This document shows positions 8,583 through 16,843 of a stretch of 64,000 bases of DNA, one piece after another. The DNA is from Siphonobacter sp047605205. Its GTDB lineage: Bacteria; Bacteroidota; Bacteroidia; Cytophagales; Spirosomataceae. Positions within the stretch are counted from its first letter, which is position 1. Each line of letters starts with the position of its first letter. Under the pieces are notes generated by a model that had not been told where the DNA came from, made no database searches, and saw nothing but the letters and a program-made list of their open reading frames with translations. The stretch covers positions 1-64,000 of the forward strand of contig JASGGE010000003.1 in NCBI GenBank assembly GCA_047605205.1. The letters run 5' to 3'. A program made the position numbers and the translations under genes.

Positions 8583-9048
8583 TTACGAAATAGCTTCGAT
8601 TATCATTGCACAGCTAGTGCCAGAAGCCCCCGAATAATCGCACTTACATTCAATAGTAGAAGGACTGCCAGACACAGTTCCAACACCGCAATGAGAACAT
8701 GAACCCTGACAGTATATTTTATATCCTTCGTCATCTGATAATTTCTTATTAGCAATAGCCTTACTGCCCATATTTTTAATAACAAATGTTTTACTATTAG
8801 TTAAAACAAAACTACGTTCCTTATTATCCAGGGTCTTGAATGTAACAAGCGTAGCATATTATTTTTCGGACTTCAAATCAAAATTTTCTATATTTACAAT
8901 CTTGAATTTTTCATTACCAAAAAACTTTTAAACAATGGTTTTTGGTGACTTTTAGCAAGAAATTATTGTTTACATTTTTAGCATTTGGTCTTTCGGTAAA
9001 TGAAGACATTCCAAAACATATCAGTAAAACGGTTAATAATTTTGCCAT
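8583..9048 (-). pseudogene. Broken paralogue of the adjacent Cys-rich secreted protein
   Basis: Reading from an ATG at 9048 gives a signal-peptide-like start (MAKLLTVLLICFGMSSF), then the frame breaks in a six-base T run near 8934. One base away the frame continues (GNEKFKIVNIENFDLKSEK), hits one in-frame TAA near 8860, and then runs open to a natural stop at 8583. With one base removed the total is divisible by three and gives about 154 codons. The rebuilt product aligns with the neighbour at 9072-9596: KIVNIENFDLKSEK-x-YATLVTF against KITYYSEIEKGFVALIEY, and CKCDYSGASGTSC against CPCSSGASNSC. Only the last 62 codons remain as an annotatable frame, which would be a false gene. Confidence 0.65.
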
Positions 9049-9071
9049 GGTTTTATAAGTTTAAAGTTAAA

Positions 9072-9596
9072 TTAATTTATTGTCTGAACATCTAAAACGC
9101 AACTATTACTCGCACCGCTGCTGCATGGGCATGAGGCATTTCCTGTGGTTAAGTTAAATGTTGGTGTACAACACTCTGACCCACTGCAAGTTACCTTCCA
9201 TGTGGTACCACTATCTTCTGTTCTGCCTCCTGAGGATGATTTTTTAGTCACAAGTAAATGAGCCGTATAGTTTACAGCCGTATTACCCATCAAATACTTG
9301 CCTTTTTCACCATCAGTTGTGGTGTATTCGATTAATGCTACAAACCCTTTTTCAATTTCAGAGTAATAAGTAATTTTTTCTACAGTACACACTTTTGTTA
9401 TACTATAGAAATCTTTGTACATTTCTGATGTTTCTTCATTCAGTTTACTCAAAGAAGTAGCAATTACACTTCCATTTGGTGAAGTTAATGACAATTGAGT
9501 AGTTGTTTCTGTTGGTGCCACCTTTTCTGGAGCTATACCCTGCTGGCAAGATAGAATAAAAAAAGAAATGGCAATTACAAATAAGAGTAGTTTCAT
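9072..9596 (-). CDS. Cys-rich lipoprotein of unknown function
   Basis: A 174 aa protein with a lipoprotein signal (MKLLLFVIAISFFILSCQQG, lipid Cys at 17). A Thr/Ser-rich linker and a mixed domain follow, and then a C-terminal Cys cluster: CSGSECCTPTF and ASCPCSSGASNSC. Seven cysteines lie within the last 40 residues, suggesting disulfides in an exported protein. I do not recognise the family. A broken tandem copy follows 23 bases downstream, so this was a two-gene unit. The surroundings (Rhs fragment, palindromic repeats) are typical of accessory DNA. Candidate roles such as toxin, immunity or adhesion partner are open. Confidence 0.65.
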   Translation of the reverse strand: MKLLLFVIAISFFILSCQQGIAPEKVAPTETTTQLSLTSPNGSVIATSLSKLNEETSEMYKDFYSITKVCTVEKITYYSEIEKGFVALIEYTTTDGEKGKYLMGNTAVNYTAHLLVTKKSSSGGRTEDSGTTWKVTCSGSECCTPTFNLTTGNASCPCSSGASNSCVLDVQTIN

Positions 9597-9672
9597 AGTT
9601 GATAAGGATTAAATTGTGGATAAAATTCAAAAATTGTCAGCTATTTTTGAATTAAATAGCAAGTGAACAATT

Positions 9673-9680
9673 CAAATATA
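9673..9680 (-). promoter_or_regulatory. Possible -7 box for the Cys-rich lipoprotein
   Basis: On the minus strand TATATTTG fits TAnnTTTG. It lies about 77 bases upstream of the lipoprotein ATG in very AT-rich DNA, where chance matches are common. Confidence 0.25.
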
Positions 9681-9826
9681 TCATATATAAAAAAATATTT
9701 TTTACCATTTGTTAATATTTTACGAAGCGTCATCAACTGGCAAATTCCTGGGATGTATGCCTGACAATTCTACTCAGCCGTACTGAAAAACGGGCAGAGG
9801 TTCCGGAATACTATTCTTTTACCGCC

Positions 9827-9859
9827 GTTGTTGGTGTTTAGCGGAGCGTCACCAACAAC
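9827..9859. repeat. Palindromic repeat, copy 1
   Basis: A perfect 10-bp stem, GTTGTTGGTG (9827-9836) and CACCAACAAC (9850-9859), around a 13-base loop containing AGCGGAGCGT. A near-identical element in the opposite orientation lies at 10177-10210. No T-run follows, so it is not a plain terminator. It looks like a REP-type mobile palindrome. Confidence 0.6.
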
Positions 9860-9924
9860 CTATCGACAGGAAGATGCTCTGGTGTATACCAAACAAGCCT
9901 ACAACCGCCACACTGGAAGGAAAC

Positions 9925-10199
9925 AGAATACCTGGCCTTTATCATGGCGATTCCGAGAACAGAAGGGACGAATAAATACTTGTACAATGGAAAAGAGAAG
10001 CAACCCGAAACCGAATAGCTGGGACTACAGCGGAGCCGCCGCACCGAGTCAGTGGTAGCTTTACCGGGGATATACGGGGCATGAACACCTGGAGCCTATT
10101 ATACTCATTAACATGAATGGGCGGATGTATGATCCGGTGGTGGGACGAGTATTAAGTCCAGATAATTATATTTACTATTGTTGGTGCCGCTTCGCTTAA
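9925..10199 (+). pseudogene. Degraded Rhs/YD-repeat protein fragment
   Basis: Three pieces of the conserved end of an Rhs/YD-repeat core can be read in different frames. They are NKYLYNGKEKQPETE followed by an in-frame TAG and LGL, then WDYSGAAAPSQW (compare the family's W-DYGAR-YDP--GRW), and then LYRGYTGHEHLEPI leading into MNGRMYDPVVGRVLSPDNYI (compare GYTGHEHL--MNGR-YDP--GRFLS-DN). The last piece runs open from about 10059 to a TAA at 10197-10199. The variable tip that would normally follow the core is absent, and a palindromic repeat sits exactly at that junction. The gene is not functional here. Confidence 0.75.
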
Positions 10200-10210
10200 A
10201 CACCAACAAT
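10177..10210. repeat. Palindromic repeat, copy 2
   Basis: A perfect 10-bp stem, ATTGTTGGTG (10177-10186) and CACCAACAAT (10201-10210), with loop CCGCTTCGCTTAAA. It is an inverted near-copy of the element at 9827 and overlaps the 3' end of the Rhs fragment. Confidence 0.6.
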
Positions 10211-10437
10211 GGCGAAATCAGACCTCCAGGAATAGATCTGGGTCAAGGCCTTCATACAGCTCAGCTTACTTTTGATGGTTTATGCACAGGGCATGCGTTT
10301 TGAACTATATAACACCCATTTATCAAAAGGTATCCTGCCCGGCAGAATACCTTTTTGCTTTTCAGGAAAGTAAGGGGTTAGATTATGCAGACTATACCGT
10401 ATTTTTGATCCATCCTGCTGTTTTTATCTTCCTATTT

Positions 10438-12027
10438 ATGAAAAAATCACTCTATTACACCCTGCTGGGGCTACTGGTCTGTTGCCACGCACGCGGGCAG
10501 GCCTTTGGCCCGGATCAACTTCGTGAGGCCACTATTTCTTCCGTACACAAAGCGATGTATTCCGGCAAGTTAACGGCTGTGCAGCTCGTTCAACTCTATC
10601 TGGATCGGATAGAGGCGTATGACAAAAAAGGGCCTTATATCAATGCCCTTATCATGGTGAATCCGAAAGCACTATCCGAGGCTCGCCGACTGGATTCGCT
10701 GTATAAACTTACGGGTAAGCCCGTTGGCCCTTTGCATGGCATTCCGGTGATTGTAAAGGATAATTATGATACATACGATATGCCAACCACCAATGGAACA
10801 CTGGCGATGAAAAACTCCATCCCGCCCGATGATGCGTATATCGTTCGGAAAATTCGGGAGGCTGGTGCTATTATCATTGCGAAATCAAATCTGGCGGAGT
10901 TTGCCTTTTCGGGACAATTTTCGGTGAGTTCGATCTTACCCGGATATACCCGCAACCCTTACGATACAAAACGGACGGCGGCAGGCTCAAGTGGGGGAAC
11001 GGCAGCGGCGGTGGCCTCTGATTTTGGAACAATTGGTCTGGGAACCGATACCGGAAGCTCCATTCGTGGGCCGGCATCCCATCAGAGTTTAGTGGGGTTT
11101 CGGTGTACGGTAGGCTTAATCAGCCGGGATGGAATTGTGCCCCTGGCACTGACCAATGATACCGGAGGACCGATTTGCCGAACCGTAGAGGATGCCGTAA
11201 AAGTGCTGGATGTAATTGCCGGTTATGATAAAGCCGATACCGTAACCAGGCTTAGCCAGGGCAAGGTACCACCTGGTTATCAGGAATTTTTAAAGAAAGA
11301 CGGGTTGAAAGGAAAACGTATAGGCGTATTCCGGCAGATGATTACGCCGAAGAATTCCGATCCGCAGGTGTATGCCCTGTTCAATAAAGCCCTGGATGAA
11401 CTTCGGGCCGCCGGAGCCATTGTTATTGATTCGGTAAAGGTAATGGAAGTAGATACCATCAATAAATCCTTTGGTCAGCAGTCGCAACTCCGGCGGGATT
11501 TTAATGCTTATCTGGCTAGTTTAGGGCCGAATGCTCCGCACAAAAGCCTGACTTCAATTATTAAGTCGAAGGGATTTCATCCTTATCTGGAAAAAGGATT
11601 ATTGGATGCCGACGCCGATACGTTAGTGCCCGAACAAAATCCGGCCTGGGCTAAGAATATGGCTCTTCGGCAGAAGCTCCGTGAGCTATTACTGAAAGCA
11701 ATGGATTCTACGGGAGTAGATGCCCTGGTGTATCCTTCCTTTAGTTATCCGCCCCGGCTAATTGGTGATTTGAACACTCCCGCTGGAACAAATAATAATG
11801 CCTTGTCTCCGCCGACGGGTTTCCCGGCTTTTTCGGTACCGATGGGGTTTACCTACGACCAGTTACCGGCCGGAATCCAGTTTTTCGGAAGGCCGTTTAG
11901 TGAGCCCACGCTGATTGAAATTTGTTACGGGTATGAACAGGCAACGCATCACCGCCTGCCGCCTGCCAGTACTCCACCACTAGCTGCGAAAAAAACAGTT
12001 CAGAAATCCACAAAATCAAGCCGCTAA
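10438..12027 (+). CDS. Exported amidase-signature hydrolase
   Basis: An amidase-signature family Ser-cisSer-Lys hydrolase, 529 aa from the ATG at 10438. I chose this start because a signal peptide begins there (MKKSLYYTLLGLLVCCHARG). An upstream in-frame ATG at 10282 would add 52 residues of unlike composition. Catalytic residues are Lys107 in PVIVKDNYDT, the cis-Ser region GSSGG at 183-187, and the nucleophile Ser208 in TDTGSSIRGPA. The substrate is not evident; exported homologues act on varied amides. The upstream DNA is the decayed Rhs region, so the gene probably has its own promoter. A terminator follows. Confidence 0.88.
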   Translation: MKKSLYYTLLGLLVCCHARGQAFGPDQLREATISSVHKAMYSGKLTAVQLVQLYLDRIEAYDKKGPYINALIMVNPKALSEARRLDSLYKLTGKPVGPLHGIPVIVKDNYDTYDMPTTNGTLAMKNSIPPDDAYIVRKIREAGAIIIAKSNLAEFAFSGQFSVSSILPGYTRNPYDTKRTAAGSSGGTAAAVASDFGTIGLGTDTGSSIRGPASHQSLVGFRCTVGLISRDGIVPLALTNDTGGPICRTVEDAVKVLDVIAGYDKADTVTRLSQGKVPPGYQEFLKKDGLKGKRIGVFRQMITPKNSDPQVYALFNKALDELRAAGAIVIDSVKVMEVDTINKSFGQQSQLRRDFNAYLASLGPNAPHKSLTSIIKSKGFHPYLEKGLLDADADTLVPEQNPAWAKNMALRQKLRELLLKAMDSTGVDALVYPSFSYPPRLIGDLNTPAGTNNNALSPPTGFPAFSVPMGFTYDQLPAGIQFFGRPFSEPTLIEICYGYEQATHHRLPPASTPPLAAKKTVQKSTKSSR

Positions 12028-12031
12028 TTGC

Positions 12032-12065
12032 GAAAAAGAGGTAAGGTTTTCCTTATCTCTTTTTC
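12032..12065. terminator. Bidirectional intrinsic terminator
   Basis: Stem GAAAAAGAGGTAAGG (12032-12046) and CCTTATCTCTTTTTC (12051-12065) with one mismatch and a 4-base loop, between the amidase and the converging moeB gene. Confidence 0.8.
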
Positions 12066-12066
12066 A

Positions 12067-13194
12067 TTAATACTTAACCATCCGTAAATCAATTTCATCT
12101 GCCCAGGCATGAATGCCCCCTTCCAGATTGGATAGGTTTTGATACCCATGTTCCTGCTTCAGGTACTGAATGACACTTGCTGACCGCATTCCGTGATGGC
12201 AATACACCACTACCGGACGATCACGGGGAATATGACGGTACCCATTGGGAATGGCTGGCATTGGAATCAGAACGGCATTGGGTAAGTGGCAGAGGTCATA
12301 TTCGTCGGGTTGACGAACGTCCAGTAAAAAAGTTTCCGGATATTGTTTTAACAGAGCATCAAGTTCAGCGGCCGTAACGGAGGCTCCGGGTAATGGATGG
12401 TCACAGGCGGCGGCTCTTGGGTTGTTTAATGCCTGTTCTGCTAAGGCCTCGGCATTATCCCGGCGGCGGCAACGCATTTTTCGTTGCGTATTTTCCAGTA
12501 AGTCAATCAAAACTAATTCGCCCGATAGCACCTGGCCAATTCCTGTAATTATTTTGAATACCTCATTGGCCTGCATCATGCCAATCATACCGGGCAAAAT
12601 CCCGACGACGCCAATTTCGGTACAGTTTGGAATTTCCAGTCCGCCGGGGGCTTTAGGAAACAGGCAACGATAGGTAGGACCTAAAATCCCGGCTGAATCA
12701 GTATAATTAAAGACCGAAACCTGTCCCTCAAAGCGGTAAATGGCTCCATATACGAAAGGTTTGTGTTGGCTAACACAAACGTCGTTAATCAGGTAACGAA
12801 CGGTAAAATTATCCGTGCAGTCCACGACAATATCATAGGCTTCAATAATACCAGGGGCATTGTCGCTCGTTAAAAACGTTGGATATATCTGATAATCAAT
12901 CAAATCATTCAGTCGCCGTAACCGGGCAACCGCCGTGGCGGCTTTAGGTCGATTGACATCGGCTGCGTCGTATAATACCTGTCGTTGAAGGTTGGATTCT
13001 TCTACGGTATCACCGTCAATAATACCAATAGTACCCACGCCAGCGGCTGCCAGGTATTGAAGAACTGGACAACCGAGCCCACCGGCACCTACCACCAGCA
13101 CTTTTGCTTTTTTTAACTTGGATTGTCCCTCCTGACCAAGTTCGGATAGGAGAATATGTTTCTGATAACGCAGTTTTTCAGCGGGAGAAAGCAT
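12067..13194 (-). CDS. moeB: MoeB/ThiF-type adenylyltransferase with C-terminal rhodanese
   Basis: A 375 aa two-domain protein that adenylates the C-terminus of a ubiquitin-like sulfur carrier (MoaD/ThiS type) and, through its rhodanese domain, may supply the persulfide sulfur. The ATP-binding GAGGLGCPV is at 36-44, NLQRQVLY at 68-75, and the conserved Cys191 is in PNCTEIGV. The rhodanese domain covers about residues 270-375, with active-site Cys332 in VYCHHGMRSAS. This architecture matches MoeZ/Uba4 enzymes. No other molybdopterin or thiamine gene is nearby, so the pathway cannot be fixed from context. Confidence 0.88.
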   Translation of the reverse strand: MLSPAEKLRYQKHILLSELGQEGQSKLKKAKVLVVGAGGLGCPVLQYLAAAGVGTIGIIDGDTVEESNLQRQVLYDAADVNRPKAATAVARLRRLNDLIDYQIYPTFLTSDNAPGIIEAYDIVVDCTDNFTVRYLINDVCVSQHKPFVYGAIYRFEGQVSVFNYTDSAGILGPTYRCLFPKAPGGLEIPNCTEIGVVGILPGMIGMMQANEVFKIITGIGQVLSGELVLIDLLENTQRKMRCRRRDNAEALAEQALNNPRAAACDHPLPGASVTAAELDALLKQYPETFLLDVRQPDEYDLCHLPNAVLIPMPAIPNGYRHIPRDRPVVVYCHHGMRSASVIQYLKQEHGYQNLSNLEGGIHAWADEIDLRMVKY

Positions 13195-13524
13195 ATAGTT
13201 GTTTATCTGGGTTGTATGATAGAAGTGATAAAGGCTCTAAAAAAGATATTCCTATGGTTGAAAATAAACGTAATTTCAAATTTCTTTTTTACAAATAACA
13301 AATTATTTGGTTCAGCACGGTGGTGTTCATAGGCTAAACCATACGCATATCCATCAGGCAGTTCTATCCCGACCCCACTATAGTTTTGCCTGTACTACTT
13401 TGCTGGTTAGGATTAGGTTCTGTGTGTTAAAATGATTACCCGTATCAGGGGCCTGCTGGCATTGGAATTGCTTAATAGGTAGAGTTTCTGGTGAGTCGGT
13501 TTGGGTAGATTCAGAAAGGGAAGC
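13195..13524. other. Intergenic region, no convincing gene
   Basis: A minus-strand 49-codon frame (13378-13527) starts directly after the aspS terminator. An overlapping frame (about 13205-13390, no start codon) reads GVGIELPDGYAYGLAYEHH, which looks coding-like. The two do not join in one frame. I see no recognisable product and regard them as doubtful or as remnants. Confidence 0.3.
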
Positions 13525-13584
13525 CATAAAAAACATCCATAAGTAACAGGATTAAAAATTTGATTCCTAATTACTTATGGATGT
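13525..13584 (-). terminator. Terminator after aspS
   Basis: Arms ACATCCATAAGTAA (13533-13546) and TTACTTATGGATGT (13571-13584) form a 14-bp stem. The minus strand then continues with a T-run, directly downstream of aspS. Confidence 0.7.
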
Positions 13585-13602
13585 ACTGGCGAAAGGATAA
13601 TG

Positions 13603-15366
13603 TTATAGAGCAGTTTTGATCTTTAGTTCGTCTAACTGCTTTTGGGCAATCGGCGAAGGGCTGTCAATCATAACATCACGACCCGCATTATTTTTGGGGA
13701 AGGCAATGAAGTCCCGAATGGTATCGGCTCCGCCAAAGAGCGAACACAGGCGGTCGAAGCCAAAAGCAATACCTGCGTGCGGAGGAGCTCCGTATTCGAA
13801 GGCATTCAACAGGAAGCCGAACTGATTCTGGGCTTCTTCGGGGGTAAAGCCTAATAAGTCAAACATGCGGGACTGTATATCTTTCTGAAAGATTCGAACC
13901 GAGCCCCCGCCAACTTCTACGCCATTAATCACCATATCATAGGCATTGGCTCGTACTGCTCCGGGATTGGTATCAATCATAGCCATATCTTCGGGCTTTG
14001 GGCTGGTGAAGGGGTGGTGCATGGCGAAGTAGCGGTTTTCTTCTTCACTCCATTCCAGTAAGGGAAAATCAACTACCCAGTGAACGGAGTACGTGTTAGG
14101 ATCACGTAATCCTAACCGATTCCCCATTTCCAGACGGAGTTCATTCAATTGCTTCCGCGTTTTGTCGGCAACTCCAGCCAGAATTAACAGTAAGTCACCG
14201 GGGTTCGCACCGAAGCGTTCTGCCCAGGCTTTTAATTCGTCTTCCGAATAAAATTTATCAACCGATGATTTAACAGAACCATCGGCATTCACACGGGCGT
14301 ATACGAGTCCTTTTGCTCCAATTTGAGGGCGTTTCACCCATTCGGTTAGCTCATCGATTTGCTTGCGGGTATATTCGGCACAACCCGGAGCCGCAATGCC
14401 GACAACCAGTTCGGCGGAATCAAAGACAGCAAAGTTCTTGCCAGAGGTCAAATCAGTGTCTTCACCTTTCAGTTCCACGAATTCCATTCCAAAACGGATA
14501 TCGGGCTTATCGGAACCAAAGCGACGCATGGCTTCTGAGTATGGCATACGCACTAAAGTTTCGGGAAGTTCCATGCCTTTTACGGTACGGAATAAATGAC
14601 GCACGAGTCCCTCAAAGGTTTCAAGGATGTCTTCCTGACGAACGAATGACATTTCACAGTCAATCTGGGTAAACTCAGGTTGACGATCGGCCCGTAAGTC
14701 TTCATCCCGGAAACACTTTACAATCTGATAATAACGATCAAAACCCGACACCATCAGCAATTGCTTGAAGGTTTGGGGTGACTGCGGCAGAGCGTAAAAT
14801 TCACCTGGGTTCATCCGGCTGGGTACTACAAAGTCACGGGCTCCTTCGGGCGTTGACTTAATTAATACAGGCGTTTCAACCTCAATAAAATGAAGATTAT
14901 CCAGGTATTCACGCGTCCGGCGAGCCATTTGATGACGCAATTCCAGATTTTTACGAACAATAGTCCGGCGTAAATCCAGATAACGGTATTTCATCCGAAT
15001 ATCGTCTCCGCCATCTGTTTCTTCTTCAATCAGGAAAGGAGGTAATTTAGCAGGATTAAGAATTTCTAATTTAGAAACTTTAACCTCAATATCACCCGTA
15101 GGAAGATTTGGGTTTTTGGCTACTCGTTCAATAATGGTACCGCTGGCCGCTATTACAAACTCACGGCCTAATGAACGGGCCATTTCCAGCACCGAAGCAT
15201 GGGTTGATCCTTCTTCAAAAATCAATTGTGTAATCCCGTAGCGATCCCGAAGGTCAATCCAGATCATTCCTCCTTTATCGCGAATACGTTGTACCCAGCC
15301 GCAAAGCGTAGCTTCCTGTCCGACGTGGGTAAGGCGGAGTTCACCGCAGGTATGTGTACGTAGCAT
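13603..15366 (-). CDS. aspS: Aspartyl-tRNA synthetase
   Basis: A class II aminoacyl-tRNA synthetase of the bacterial AspRS type, 587 aa. It has an N-terminal OB-fold anticodon-binding domain (CGWVQRIRDKGGMIWIDLRD), motif 2 around FRDEDLRADRQPEFTQID, the bacterial GAD insertion in the middle third, and motif 3 GIAFGFDRLCSLFGG near the C-terminus. Length is normal. It is essential for translation and is transcribed alone from a -7 box near 15401. Confidence 0.97.
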   Translation of the reverse strand: MLRTHTCGELRLTHVGQEATLCGWVQRIRDKGGMIWIDLRDRYGITQLIFEEGSTHASVLEMARSLGREFVIAASGTIIERVAKNPNLPTGDIEVKVSKLEILNPAKLPPFLIEEETDGGDDIRMKYRYLDLRRTIVRKNLELRHQMARRTREYLDNLHFIEVETPVLIKSTPEGARDFVVPSRMNPGEFYALPQSPQTFKQLLMVSGFDRYYQIVKCFRDEDLRADRQPEFTQIDCEMSFVRQEDILETFEGLVRHLFRTVKGMELPETLVRMPYSEAMRRFGSDKPDIRFGMEFVELKGEDTDLTSGKNFAVFDSAELVVGIAAPGCAEYTRKQIDELTEWVKRPQIGAKGLVYARVNADGSVKSSVDKFYSEDELKAWAERFGANPGDLLLILAGVADKTRKQLNELRLEMGNRLGLRDPNTYSVHWVVDFPLLEWSEEENRYFAMHHPFTSPKPEDMAMIDTNPGAVRANAYDMVINGVEVGGGSVRIFQKDIQSRMFDLLGFTPEEAQNQFGFLLNAFEYGAPPHAGIAFGFDRLCSLFGGADTIRDFIAFPKNNAGRDVMIDSPSPIAQKQLDELKIKTAL

Positions 15367-15400
15367 AACTAGTCAGGATATCTATCATCCTATTATGCCG

Positions 15401-15408
15401 CAAAAGTA
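15401..15408 (-). promoter_or_regulatory. Bacteroidota -7 promoter box for aspS
   Basis: Minus-strand TACTTTTG fits TAnnTTTG, 35 bases upstream of the aspS ATG at 15366. The -33 element is unclear. Confidence 0.4.
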
Positions 15409-15447
15409 GACAATTTCAGAGGCTTACGGATGCTTCTGTCAAAAGGT

Positions 15448-15722
15448 TTAGCGTTTGGGAACATGATTATCGTTGTTTTGAGGCCGTACGTATTGGCGAA
15501 TCTGTGACGTATATTCTATGGCGGTAGTGTCGTCATTCATAACACAAAACCGGCCTTCCGGATAATTAAGCCCGCACATAACGGCATTAAATTCACCAAA
15601 ATTCCGCCGCAGCGAAAGAAATTTAACGAAATAGAAGTGGAATGTGCTGAATACCTGTTCAACTAAAGGTCCGATGGTTTTTTGCTGTCATACACCGGAG
15701 AGAGGATACGGAGTTTGATCAT
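15448..15722 (-). pseudogene. Frameshifted small gene overlapping the DegT stop codon
   Basis: An ATG at 15722 overlaps the aminotransferase stop as ATGA, a typical translational-coupling junction. It opens MIKLRILSPVYDSKK, then stops after 19 codons. In the -1 frame, across a six-A run (minus strand), the frame continues openly for about 75 more codons to a TAA at 15448: TIGPLVEQVFSTFHFYFVKF, then FGEFNAVMCGLNYPEGRFCV and EYTSQIRQYVRP. Adding one A restores a 91-residue protein. I do not recognise the family. It could be a true pseudogene, a sequencing error in a homopolymer, or slippage at the A-run. Context suggests a part in sugar or lipid modification. Confidence 0.55.
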
Positions 15723-16810
15723 GGCACCTCGCTGTTAACGGCTTCGATAATGTAGTCAATTTCCTCATCCGTTAATGCCGGGTGCAGGGGCAGACTCACA
15801 ACTTCAGCGTGGAGCTGTTCAGTGATGGGGAGTTGTAAATTTTTCCATTCCGGGTAAGCTTGCTGACGGTGCGGTGCCACAGGATAGTGAACCATCGTCT
15901 GAACGCCTTTCTTCGCAAGCGAAGCCATGAACGGTTCGCGGTTAGGGTGACGGACGACGAACAGATGCCAGGCGTCCTGGAAGCAGGTTTCTGCAGAGGG
16001 CAAGCTAATTAAGGGATTCGTAATTTCCCTAAGAAAACGCTGAGCAATGTCTCTGCGGCGGCTATTTTCTTCGTCCAGATACTTCAACTTGATTTGTAAA
16101 ATGGCGGCCTGCAATTCGTCCAGACGGCTATTCGTTCCAGGGAGTTCATTATAGTATTTTTTCCCCGAACCATAATTACGCAATAGCCGGACTCGATGAG
16201 CTAACTCAGTATTATTGGTTACTACCGCACCTGCGTCACCCATTGCTCCGAGGTTTTTGGTGGGATAAAAACTAAAAGTAGCTGCATCGCTCAAATTACC
16301 CGCCTTTTTATTCTGATACATCGCTCCATGAGCCTGTGCGGCATCTTCAATTACCCGTAAGTGATATTTTTGAGCCAATTCCCAAATGGGAGTCATGTCG
16401 CAGCACTTTCCGTACAAATGAACTACCAGAATGGCTTTTGTGCGGGGCGTAATGTGTTTTTCCAGCTGGGTAACATCAATATTGTAGGTTTTTGGGTCAG
16501 GTTCTACCAATACGGGTTTTAGGCCTGCATTGGAAATTCCAAGAATCGAAGCGATATACGTAAATCCTGGCACCAGTACCTCGCTATCAGGTTCTAATGC
16601 TAATGCTTTAAAGATGAGGGTGATGGCATCCAGTCCGTTTCCTACGCCAATAGCCTGAGAAACGCCACAGTAAGCAGCCCATTGTTGTTCAAAGGTATTT
16701 AGCTCTTTTCCTAAAATATACCAGCCGGAGGTCAATACACGCAGCGAAGCCTGAGCAAGTTCGGCTTCATAAGGTTTATTCACCAGACCTAAATCAAGAT
16801 GGGCAATCAT
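15719..16810 (-). CDS. DegT/DnrJ/EryC1/StrS-family sugar aminotransferase
   Basis: A PLP-dependent nucleotide-sugar aminotransferase, 363 aa, closest in feel to FdtB/VioA-type enzymes that convert dTDP-3- or 4-keto-6-deoxyhexoses to amino sugars. The N-terminal LTSGWYILGKELNTFE and GVGNGLDAITL are family hallmarks. DAAQAHGA at 156-163 holds the PLP-stacking aspartate, and Lys185 in FYPTKNLGAMGD forms the Schiff base. It lies 34 bases after a small unknown gene and overlaps the frameshifted gene by 4 bases, so the three form one transcription unit. dTDP-glucose genes rfbA and rfbB are 21 kb away. Confidence 0.88.
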   Translation of the reverse strand: MIAHLDLGLVNKPYEAELAQASLRVLTSGWYILGKELNTFEQQWAAYCGVSQAIGVGNGLDAITLIFKALALEPDSEVLVPGFTYIASILGISNAGLKPVLVEPDPKTYNIDVTQLEKHITPRTKAILVVHLYGKCCDMTPIWELAQKYHLRVIEDAAQAHGAMYQNKKAGNLSDAATFSFYPTKNLGAMGDAGAVVTNNTELAHRVRLLRNYGSGKKYYNELPGTNSRLDELQAAILQIKLKYLDEENSRRRDIAQRFLREITNPLISLPSAETCFQDAWHLFVVRHPNREPFMASLAKKGVQTMVHYPVAPHRQQAYPEWKNLQLPITEQLHAEVVSLPLHPALTDEEIDYIIEAVNSEVP

Positions 16811-16843
16811 GGTCGGTCGTAAAAGTAGTCATTATAGTGCTGA

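Noticed and set aside
8603..8785. 60-codon minus-strand frame overlapping the Cys-rich remnant
   Set aside because: The alternative frame (8583-8771 and upstream) carries the match to the neighbouring lipoprotein, so this one is a shadow.
9828..10058. 76-codon plus-strand open frame
   Set aside because: It runs across the palindromic repeat and the Rhs remnant in a frame mixing unrelated pieces; only short parts match Rhs motifs, so it is not a gene.
13378..13527. 49-codon minus-strand frame next to aspS
   Set aside because: It begins directly in the T-run of the aspS terminator and lacks any recognisable feature.
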